In this document: positions 26,601 through 33,300 of the stretch, piece by piece
Position numbering within the stretch: position 1 is the first letter of the stretch
Layout of the letters: every line of letters starts with the position of its first letter
Source of the DNA: Prevotella sp.
GTDB taxonomy: Bacteria; Bacteroidota; Bacteroidia; Bacteroidales; Bacteroidaceae
Direction of reading: 5' to 3'
Assembly: GCA_017471245.1 (NCBI GenBank)
Contig: JAFUVB010000114.1
Location: 1 to 44,599, forward strand
Length of the DNA stretch: 44,599 nucleotides
Notes under the pieces: model-generated
The model's input: only the letters and a program-made list of their open reading frames with translations
Told to the model about the DNA's origin: nothing
Database searches by the model: none
Made by a program: the position numbers and the translations under genes

Positions 26601-26781
26601 CTTTGATTGTGCGAGATTGCTGAACCGATTGAACTGGCTCATTCATTTCTCCTATGGCATGTCCGGCCATGGGCAGGAGGCATGCAGCAGAGAGAGTAAG
26701 AACAAAAGCTGTTCTCTTCAAGTTGAAACTTGAATAAGTCTTCAGGGTTTGCTTCATAAAATTCAAATTGATGTTAGACAT
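23641..26781 (-). CDS. SusC/RagA-family TonB-linked outer-membrane transporter 2
   Basis: A 1046-aa transporter with signal peptide (hydrophobic run up to about residue 41), carboxypeptidase-D-like domain from about 56 (IKGHVVDENGEPLIGVTIYAG), plug with VLKDASSTAIYGSQGANGV (Q where most have R) and barrel ending TIGLNVNF. It is more distant from susC-1 and susC-3 than they are from each other. ATG 26757 (MKQTLKTY) is a possible later start. Its leader contains the broken 5' end of a susC of the other type (26878-26952). Confidence 0.94.
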   Translation of the reverse strand: MSNINLNFMKQTLKTYSSFNLKRTAFVLTLSAACLLPMAGHAIGEMNEPVQSVQQSRTIKGHVVDENGEPLIGVTIYAGTNNAAGAISDIDGNFSINAAPGTQLKLSYAGYKTQTATARDGATYKLEPDVQGLEDVVVIGFGAVKKRDLTGSVASVKSEAILQTPTSSVASAIQGRITGLDVNGSDLRIRGNRSINGSNEPLVIIDGVQGGSMSDLNPDDIESIDVLKDASSTAIYGSQGANGVIIITTKKAEAGRFLVSYNGYVTGAARREHPDYRQGTNYYDARRIAAQNAGNWQSAADDLVLFGNPETLAAYRAGVWTDYEDLLQKDITWSNNHSITLSGGNDKTTARFSIGYANDGSRWKESGGTDRYTLRANIDHNIRKWISGGVNFQLTHNRSERSPYEDASTSGVQLGSPYGYYDAASGNYLIGTDLVVRPLDNSGYVNPLLNTLGDDRYAALTTGTNVVANGYLDIHPINGLSFRTQVNSTIRNSSEGSYTDSQSASQINSGTNLSSATFTKPSSLYLEWNNILTYTFTMLPEDHHLTLTALTSWGKDTSDQLTANSRGQTLASNLWWNLASNDGAAGHMTHSSKYVQSQYFSYAGRLSYDYKGRYLFTGSVRRDGASRLAEGHKWATFPSAALAWRISDEAFMRPTKSWLDDLKLRATYGVTGNSGIPAYGTVSGVTFKNTALGFQDVGVSHYELGVDNIIGNLDTKWEKSTTIDFGFDLVMLNSRVAVTFDWYNTKTTDLILARTLPTSSGNDGNFKTYTNIGSTRNKGWELAINSRNIQTKDFQWNSTLTLSANKEEILELTGGETFIQVGDKPEEGLMVGYPINSYRAFEYLGIWKTSEAAEAAQVFTDANKTIPFKPGDIKVVDQNGDGWIDQSTDYTYLGSTSPDWFAGFNNDFRYKNFDLNIYLYARWGHWGDNPLAGYSPTTGGSYVTYDYWVPGTNEGGSFPQLMQNFNFYDYKGYTGYWYCDRSFIKLKRVALGYTLPRSAVKTLGIEKLRLYAAVNNPFYIVKEKWVKHFDPESQQRSVTIGLNVNF

Positions 26782-26813
26782 AATTATATTAATATTATTG
26801 TATTCTCTATTTT

Positions 26814-26883
26814 GCGAGTTCCGTTTTACTCAATTCAGCGAGTTCCGTTTTACTCAATTCAGCGAGTTCCGTTTTACTCAATA
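26814..26883. repeat. 24-bp tandem repeat, three copies
   Basis: Units of GCGAGTTCCGTTTTACTCAA begin at 26814, 26838 and 26862, between the susC-2 start and the susC relic. The relic's stop codon lies inside the third copy. Confidence 0.85.
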
Positions 26884-26952
26884 CCAGACAGGCCCGACAT
26901 TGCCATCCAATGCCCGACCAACGAAACGGTTCTTTCCTTTTTCGTCATTCAT
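26878..26952 (-). pseudogene. Relic of a susC 5' end in the susC-2 leader
   Basis: Minus-strand ATG at 26952 gives a 24-residue ORF starting MNDEKGKNRFVGRAL, ending at TGA 26880-26878. It matches the first 15 residues of SusC-1 and SusC-3 (MKNEKGKNLFVGLAL) with three changes, and the DNA still matches beyond that before a frameshift. It is preceded by the same promoter type and falls within the predicted susC-2 transcript, so it is either a decayed gene start or an upstream ORF. Confidence 0.75.
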
Positions 26953-27082
26953 ATTTAGCGGTATTGTAATAGAAAAGCGATTATGATGTTTTTAGTGGTT
27001 AGCCGAACAATCATAACGTGGTTAATTCTGTTATTTCGATATGGCAACTCTTCACGGGTTCCCTTTCTTTCGAATTCTTTCG

Positions 27083-27113
27083 CAAAGATAAGTGGTTTTT
27101 TACTATTTTCAAA
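27083..27113 (-). promoter_or_regulatory. Promoter of the susC-2/susD-2 pair
   Basis: Minus strand: TTTG (27113-27110), a 19-nt spacer, TATCTTTG (27090-27083). The 26-nt stretch 27068-27093 is identical, in reverse, to 27474-27499 at the divergent susC-3 promoter. The leader is about 295 nt and carries the susC relic. The rest of 27114-27454 is AT-rich; I see no gene in it. Confidence 0.75.
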
Positions 27114-27454
27114 AGAAAACGATAAAAATATGTTTTTGAATGCTTGTATTTAACGTTTTTTTTCTAATAATGCTTGATGGAATCTTTTTCCTCGTGAAAA
27201 GGGCGCGAAAAATACAGAAATCCGCGCGAAATAGGATTGCAAAAAACAAATTATAGATAATTTTGAACATTTTTGAAACAATTTCTAAAGGGTTGCCATT
27301 TTTTTGTTCAATGTGCATTGTCGGCATAACATACTCAAGCAAGCAGAATTACAACAAATATTTCGTAAGCAATAAAAAATGACAAAATATCTAAAATTTT
27401 TGTATAAGAAACGTTAAAAGCGTATGTTTTGTTGCAAAAAACATTGGTTTGGTA

Positions 27455-27484
27455 TTGTTTTTTCTTGAAAACAACTTATCTTTG
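27455..27484 (+). promoter_or_regulatory. Promoter of the susC-3/susD-3 pair
   Basis: TTG 27455-27457, a 19-nt spacer and TATCTTTG 27477-27484, followed by CGAAAGAATTCGAAA. It gives a leader of about 110 nt before the ATG at 27603. Confidence 0.75.
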
Positions 27485-27602
27485 CGAAAGAATTCGAAAC
27501 CATTTGGTAGGCCATTCCGTTTTTTGGCTTGAGAAGAAGCAGCGAATAAGAGTACATATTATAAACTAATATATATTTATCTTTAACCTAAAAACAATTG
27601 AC

Positions 27603-30600
27603 ATGAAGAACGAAAAAGGAAAAAACCTATTCGTTGGTCTGGCATTGGCAGCAATGCTGGCTATCCCCGCATGTGGATATGCCGACAATAGCGCAAGTCA
27701 GAGCATTATGAAGCCTGCCGCAGTAGAGCAGCAGACAAACGTCAGCGGTGTGGTAAAGGACAACACGGGACAGCCGTTGATCGGCGTGAGCGTGATTGTG
27801 AAGAACAACACCCGCGTAGGAACTGTGACCAACATCGACGGTCACTATCAGCTCAGCGTGCCTAAAGGAACAACGCTGGTATTCTCTTATGTTGGCTACA
27901 AGAGCCAGGAAGTGAAAGTTGGGGGGGGTAATCTCAACGTTACCCTTCAGGAAGACCGCTCCAACCTGGAAGAAGTGGTGGTCATCGGTTACGGTACGAT
28001 GAAGAAATCCGACCTTACCGGAACAACATCCAACGTGAAGACAGAGGCCATCATGGCCAACGTGACGGGCAACGCTCTCGAAGCCCTGCAGGGAAAAGCT
28101 TCCGGTGTGGCTGTGTTCAACAATAACAAGCCGGGTGAAGGTCCTGCCATCCGTATCCGTGGCTCCAGTTCTATCAACGCCAGCAACGAACCTTTGTATG
28201 TTGTTGACGGATTCCCCCTCATGAGCGGCGACATCAGCGACATCAACCCCGCCGACATCGAGTCGATGGAGGTGCTCAAGGATGCATCTGCAACCGCCAT
28301 CTACGGTTCCCGTGGTGCCAACGGTGTGGTGATGATCACTACCAAGACTGGTAAGGTGGGAACAAAGAACCTTACCTTCAATTCTTCTGTTGGTACACAG
28401 ATGCCGGGTCGCAAACTGGGCATCGTTACAGGTCAGGACTTCATCGATTGCATGAATGCCATCTACACCAACTACCACAACGACCCATCACAGGCTCCGT
28501 TTGCCAACGGCGACACATCATGGTGCACGAATCCAAAGGCAGACACCGACTGGGAAGACCTGCTGCTTCGCGACCATGCATTCCTGCAGAACTACAACCT
28601 GAGCCTCGACGGCAGCGCCAACGGAACGAGCTACATGCTCTCTGGCGGCTACTACAACCAGAACGGTCTCGTTCCGACTCAGGGATACGAGAAGTTCTCC
28701 TTCCACACCAACCTGCGCCACCAGTTCAACAGCTGGCTGACTCTTGGTGGAAGTGCTCAGTACACCTACTCCATCCGCAATGCCGAAGACAACGCCATGG
28801 GTAACGTGGCACGCTACGGATGGCCCACCGACTCTCCTTACGATGCCGAAGGCAACCTCGTGGTTCCCAAGAACCCCTACGTGTCGGATGCATGGAACCC
28901 GCTGATCGACTATCCCGAGCACACCAGCCGCACCACCACTGTTCGCGCCATCATCAATGCCTTTGCAGAGGCAAAGATCCTGCCCGAACTCACCTATCGC
29001 ATCAGCATCGGTCAGGATGTGCGCATGAACCGCGGATACGGTTACAACACCAGCCACCTCGTGGGCAACATGGCAAAGGGAACAGGTTCCGGCAGCCACT
29101 CTTGGAACAAGGGTCGCAGCAAGCTGATGGAAAACATGCTCACCTTCGCCAAGCAGTGGGATGTTCATCGCTTTACCGCTACTGCCGTTTATTCTTGGCA
29201 GGACTTCGACTACCAGAACACAGGAATCTCTGGATCAGGATTCACCGTTGACGCTCTGCAGGCATGGGACATCACCAATGCCAAGCGCGACACTTGGAGT
29301 CCGAGCTCAAGTCGCTACGGCAACCGCCTGATTTCTTATACCGGACGTATCACCTATGCTTACAACGACAAGTACCTGCTCACGGCAACAGCCCGCTGGG
29401 ATGGTTCTTCACGTTTCGGTGAAGACAAGAAGTGGGGTTTCTTCCCCTCAGTAGGTCTCGCATGGCGCATCTCTCAAGAGGAGTTCCTCAAGGACAATCC
29501 TGTCATCACCGACCTCAAGCTGCGCGCCAGCTTCGGTGTAACCGGTAACCAGGAGATTGGTAACTATAAGTCGTTGGCACAGCTGTCGAGTGGAAGCAAC
29601 TATATTTTCGGCGGTGCTGAGCTGGTGGGCTATGCACAGACCAAGCTTGCCAACCCGAACCTGCAGTGGGAGCGCACCAACCAGTGGAACTTCGGTTTCG
29701 ACCTCGGTCTGTGGAACCGCTTCACGGTGAACTTCGACTACTATATCCGCGATACCAACAAGCTGCTCTATGAGGTTCCTCTGCCTCGCGAGACCGGATT
29801 CTCCACCTTGCTGAGCAACGTGGGTGCCACTCAGAACAAGGGATGGGAGCTCACCGTTGGTGGAAACATCTTCAAGAACCAAGACTGGTATGTGGATGCA
29901 AGCGTGAACCTTACCTACAACACCAACAAGATCAAGGAACTCTACAACGTGAGCGGTGTGGAGACCAAGGAAATCCAGCTGAAGACGGATGGTACCGGTA
30001 TTGACCGTCGCCTTGTCGTAGGCAAGCCCGTCGATGGTCTCTATGCCCGTCACTCTCTGGGCATCATCAAGACGCAGGAACAGCTCGACTGGTATAAGGA
30101 GTATGTGCCAAAGACGGCTTCCAACGCCTCTCTCGGTGACGAAATGTATGAGGATCGTGATGGCAACGGCAGCATCGGTTACGAAGACTACATCTGCATC
30201 GGCTCCGTTCAGCCCAAGTATTTCTATGGCTTGAACCTGAATGCAGGCTATAAGGACTTCTCCATCAGCATCTACGGACAGGGCGGTTTCAAGTACGCCT
30301 CCATCGCTGGTGCCGAGAGCAACGGCAACAACGGCACGGAGTGGGCACTGAGCTTCTCCGACAACGGAAGCTACCTGCTCTGGGGTGAGAACAACATCCA
30401 GGAGCGCCTCTACTTCCCTTCACAGTATGCATACGAGCGCATGTGGAGCCCCACGAATCCCGACGGCGACTATCCGCGCCCAGGATCAAGAGGCACATAC
30501 CTCTCTGACCGCACCAATGCCGACTGGACATACTTCATCCTGAAGAACATCCAGCTGAACTACGACTTCACCAAGCTGCTGAAGATTAAGACCGTGAAGG

Positions 30601-30731
30601 CACTGAAGGTGAACCTGAACTTCCAGAATTTCGTGACATTCGCCAACCACCGCGGCTACAACCCCGTCAATGGTGACATCTCTAACCCGTGGTCAAAGGC
30701 TATTATCTTCGGTGTAGACCTCAAATTCTAA
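27603..30731 (+). CDS. SusC/RagA-family TonB-linked outer-membrane transporter 3, with G8 tract
   Basis: A 1042-aa transporter, paralogous to SusC-1: same signal peptide (MKNEKGKNLFVGLALAAMLA), carboxypeptidase-D-like domain (VSGVVKDNTGQPLIGVSV), plug motif VLKDASATAIYGSRGANGV and a barrel ending IIFGVDLKF. Codons 106-109 contain eight consecutive G residues (27921-27928; Val-Gly-Gly-Gly-Asn), absent from SusC-1. The frame is open in this sequence, so the gene is ON as read; loss or gain of one G would truncate it near residue 110. No STN domain. Confidence 0.95.
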   Translation: MKNEKGKNLFVGLALAAMLAIPACGYADNSASQSIMKPAAVEQQTNVSGVVKDNTGQPLIGVSVIVKNNTRVGTVTNIDGHYQLSVPKGTTLVFSYVGYKSQEVKVGGGNLNVTLQEDRSNLEEVVVIGYGTMKKSDLTGTTSNVKTEAIMANVTGNALEALQGKASGVAVFNNNKPGEGPAIRIRGSSSINASNEPLYVVDGFPLMSGDISDINPADIESMEVLKDASATAIYGSRGANGVVMITTKTGKVGTKNLTFNSSVGTQMPGRKLGIVTGQDFIDCMNAIYTNYHNDPSQAPFANGDTSWCTNPKADTDWEDLLLRDHAFLQNYNLSLDGSANGTSYMLSGGYYNQNGLVPTQGYEKFSFHTNLRHQFNSWLTLGGSAQYTYSIRNAEDNAMGNVARYGWPTDSPYDAEGNLVVPKNPYVSDAWNPLIDYPEHTSRTTTVRAIINAFAEAKILPELTYRISIGQDVRMNRGYGYNTSHLVGNMAKGTGSGSHSWNKGRSKLMENMLTFAKQWDVHRFTATAVYSWQDFDYQNTGISGSGFTVDALQAWDITNAKRDTWSPSSSRYGNRLISYTGRITYAYNDKYLLTATARWDGSSRFGEDKKWGFFPSVGLAWRISQEEFLKDNPVITDLKLRASFGVTGNQEIGNYKSLAQLSSGSNYIFGGAELVGYAQTKLANPNLQWERTNQWNFGFDLGLWNRFTVNFDYYIRDTNKLLYEVPLPRETGFSTLLSNVGATQNKGWELTVGGNIFKNQDWYVDASVNLTYNTNKIKELYNVSGVETKEIQLKTDGTGIDRRLVVGKPVDGLYARHSLGIIKTQEQLDWYKEYVPKTASNASLGDEMYEDRDGNGSIGYEDYICIGSVQPKYFYGLNLNAGYKDFSISIYGQGGFKYASIAGAESNGNNGTEWALSFSDNGSYLLWGENNIQERLYFPSQYAYERMWSPTNPDGDYPRPGSRGTYLSDRTNADWTYFILKNIQLNYDFTKLLKIKTVKALKVNLNFQNFVTFANHRGYNPVNGDISNPWSKAIIFGVDLKF

Positions 30732-30755
30732 TCAAACCATCTAACAAAAAAGAAT

Positions 30756-32468
30756 ATGAAACTATATAAATATTTCTTAGCCGGATTGTTCGGGATTGCA
30801 GCACTCAGCAGCTGCACCGATCTGGAAGAACATCCCTATACGTTCATCGATCCTAACAAATACTATAATAACGAGGCAGAGCTGAACTCAGGTCTGAATT
30901 CGGTGTACAATGCTTACAGAACGCTCTGTAACGATGGTGGTACTTTCATGCGTTTGGAAGGGTCGACAGACTTTGCACAGCCCAACCGTGAGGGAAACAA
31001 GAACAACATCAACGACATCAATGCCTGGAAATATCAGAACCAGGCAAACAATGCCGGAACATTCACCAGCGTTTGGACAAAGGCGCTTACTACTATTGCT
31101 CGTGCCAACAACATGATAGCACAGGTTGAAGCGTCCAGCATGGACGAGACTTTGAAAGCACGCGCCATCGCACAGTGCAGGTTCCTGCGCGGATGCAGCT
31201 ACTACTGGATTGTACGCCTTCATGGAGGTGCTCCTATCATTGAAAGTGTGACCACCGACCTGAACAACCTCAATTTCCCGCGTGCCACTGCCGATGAAGT
31301 CTACGAGTTCATCATCAAGGACTGGGAATATGCAGAGGAGAACCTCCCCGTGCGCGGCACAGCCAACTACGACGTGTGGCGCGCCAGCAAGGGTGCTGCA
31401 CAGGCATATTTAGGAAACCTCTACCTCTATCGCGCTTCCATGGCAGGTGCCGGAGGCTACAAGACATTCGACAAGAGTCTGCTCCAGAAGGCTGCCACTT
31501 ATTGCAAGAAGGTGATCGATTCTGGTGTTTACCAGCTGATGCCCGATTTCGCCGAACTGTGGTGCTCCCTCAATGGCGACAAGGCTAAAAACAATGCCGA
31601 GTCCATCTATGAACTGCAGTTCTCAACCCTCTCAGGCCACGGAAACGGCATGCACCAGAACTTCGGTATGTTTGCCGACTCTTGCTATCCCGAAGAATTC
31701 GTTTCTTTCGGAAAGACCATTTCCACCAACGGCGGCGGCAGCTACTACTATCTGCGTACCGCTCCATCCGTGGAGGCTTGGCAGAGCTACGATACCAACG
31801 ACCAGCGCCTGAAGGTGCTCATCACCGAGGGTACCTATAGCAAGGGCGGCAACCTGGTTCATGTGAAGTATCACCCCGAAGACCTGGGTTCGATGAAAGG
31901 AACAGAAGGATGGGGAAGCTGCTGTCCGGGAAACATCAAGTTCCACGATTTCTCGAAAGACGCACGCACCAACCTTCGCTCAGGCAACAACTTCATGGTG
32001 ATGCGCTATGCACAGGTGTTGCTCGACTATGCTGAAATCCAGAACGCACTCGGCAACCAGGCTGATGCCCTGCGCTACCTCAACATGGTTCACACACGCG
32101 CCGGACTGCCAGCCGTTACAGCCGCTTCAGCACTGGCTCTCTATCAGAACGATCCTACGGGACGTGCCGACGTATCGAGCGAAGCTGATGCCGTAGACGA
32201 GGCGATCTTCATGGAGCGCGGATGGGAATTCATCGGCGAGGGTGTCATCTATTACGATGAGCTGCGCACCGACCGTCTCGGCAAGCGCGTTGGCTACTTC
32301 GTGAACAAGTACAACAAGATGAAGTTCAACCAGGTGCTGCCCTTGGAGTTCGTTCCTTCCAAAACTCACCTCTGGTGGATTGCCAACAGCGACATGAGTG
32401 CTAACTCAGCACTGGTTCAGAATCCTGAGAACAAGGAAGACACTCGCTACACGCACTTCAAGAACTAA
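30756..32468 (+). CDS. SusD/RagB-family surface lipoprotein 3
   Basis: A 570-aa surface lipoprotein with lipobox SSC (C20) followed by TDLEEH. It starts 24 nt after susC-3. Typical features are FLRGCSYYWIVRLHGGAPI, MRYAQVLLDYAEIQNALG, and GWEFIGEGVIYYDELR, plus the final NSALVQNPEN also seen in SusD-1 (SNPALEQNPDN), which supports the duplication of the pair. A strong terminator follows. Confidence 0.92.
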   Translation: MKLYKYFLAGLFGIAALSSCTDLEEHPYTFIDPNKYYNNEAELNSGLNSVYNAYRTLCNDGGTFMRLEGSTDFAQPNREGNKNNINDINAWKYQNQANNAGTFTSVWTKALTTIARANNMIAQVEASSMDETLKARAIAQCRFLRGCSYYWIVRLHGGAPIIESVTTDLNNLNFPRATADEVYEFIIKDWEYAEENLPVRGTANYDVWRASKGAAQAYLGNLYLYRASMAGAGGYKTFDKSLLQKAATYCKKVIDSGVYQLMPDFAELWCSLNGDKAKNNAESIYELQFSTLSGHGNGMHQNFGMFADSCYPEEFVSFGKTISTNGGGSYYYLRTAPSVEAWQSYDTNDQRLKVLITEGTYSKGGNLVHVKYHPEDLGSMKGTEGWGSCCPGNIKFHDFSKDARTNLRSGNNFMVMRYAQVLLDYAEIQNALGNQADALRYLNMVHTRAGLPAVTAASALALYQNDPTGRADVSSEADAVDEAIFMERGWEFIGEGVIYYDELRTDRLGKRVGYFVNKYNKMKFNQVLPLEFVPSKTHLWWIANSDMSANSALVQNPENKEDTRYTHFKN

Positions 32469-32522
32469 CCATTGGCTGACAAAGAATAGAGATTCATTCT
32501 TTTAAGCATATACTATCACTCG

Positions 32523-32561
32523 AAGCCCCGCTTTGTTCCTCGTGAAAAAGCGGGGCTTTTT
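32523..32561 (+). terminator. Terminator of the susC-3/susD-3 pair
   Basis: A 12-bp stem, AAGCCCCGCTTT 32523-32534 with AAAGCGGGGCTT 32547-32558, followed by TTT, 55 nt after the susD-3 stop. Confidence 0.85.
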
Positions 32562-32566
32562 GTATT

Positions 32567-32680
32567 CCGAAAGTTATGCCTTTGAGCTTCCGAGAGCTAT
32601 GCTTTTGTCTTCTGAAAGTTATGCCTTTGAGCTTCCGAGAGCTATGCTTTTGTCTTCTGAAAGTTATGCCTTTGAGCTTC
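32567..32680. repeat. 22-bp tandem repeats with two alternating unit types
   Basis: Units start near 32567, 32590, 32612, 32635 and 32657, alternating GAAAGTTATGCCTTTGAGC and GAGAGCTATGCTTTTGTC. They belong to the CTATGCTTTTG family seen at 9878-10003 and 16343-16430. The alternation shows that a 44-45 bp dimer was amplified. Confidence 0.8.
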
Positions 32681-32772
32681 CAAAGTGGCACTTTCGTTGC
32701 TCCGTAATACCGTTTTCCACGCTCCATAGCTGCGCCCCGCATCAGCAAATCAAATTGATTTACTTTGCAAAT

Positions 32773-32898
32773 TAATTTAATTTACTTTTCAAATCAATAT
32801 GATTTACTCAGCAAATTAAATTGATTTACTTTTCCATCTCTCCCATTTCAAAGCTCCGAAACGCCGCCCTCACACGTAAAAATCGCCGATTTCATCGC
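32773..32898. repeat. Dispersed 126-bp repeat, copy B
   Basis: Ungapped match, about 90% by hand, to 137-262 in the same orientation. The open frame through it (from TTG 32821) is matched by a frame in copy A, but the substitutions are mostly non-synonymous. Confidence 0.65.
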
Positions 32899-32983
32899 CG
32901 AATTTCTCCATTATTTTCCTTTCGCATTCCGCTCATTTTAGAATCGCGGATCGCTTATATTGATAATTTAAAGCGGGTATTCA

Positions 32984-33260
32984 TTCAATGTCACTTTTTG
33001 TTGCAAGTGCCTGATATGCAGTATGATGGATTGAGTGACATTGAATCGTTCAATGTCACTGCGTTTTTATGGGAGGGAAACAAGTTGTTTTGGTTTGTGG
33101 AATGCTGTTATAAGAGAACGAAAGCATGGTTTTGGGAAGGTAAAACAAGTTGTTTTACTTTTGAATAATATGAAGAAATAGCAAAGGTGACATTGAATCA
33201 TTCAATGTCACCATAGATAACTTGTTTATAATCAGACGAATGCGGCAGAAAGTGACATTG
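32984..33260. repeat. Palindromic-repeat array 2 (half, full, full, half)
   Basis: Half site TTCAATGTCAC 32984-32994, full palindromes 33035-33059 and 33187-33211, half site GTGACATTG 33252-33260. Interiors are 40, 127 and 40 nt. The first and third keep the exact 40-nt length of array 1; the middle one is longer and holds two AACAAGTTGTTTT words (near 33080 and 33145). No gene is visible between the terminator at 32561 and the gene end at 33301. Confidence 0.85.
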
Positions 33261-33300
33261 TGCCGAAAGTCATGAATCATGGAGATGAATGAAGGCAAGC

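Noticed and set aside
27094-27473. Invertible promoter segment (shufflon)
   Set aside because: The inverted 26-nt repeats carry outward promoters on both sides, so inversion would not switch genes on or off, and no recombinase gene is present. Kept only as an observation.
32821-33168. 115-codon ORF starting with TTG
   Set aside because: It runs through the dispersed repeat and palindromic array 2 and shows no protein-like conservation.
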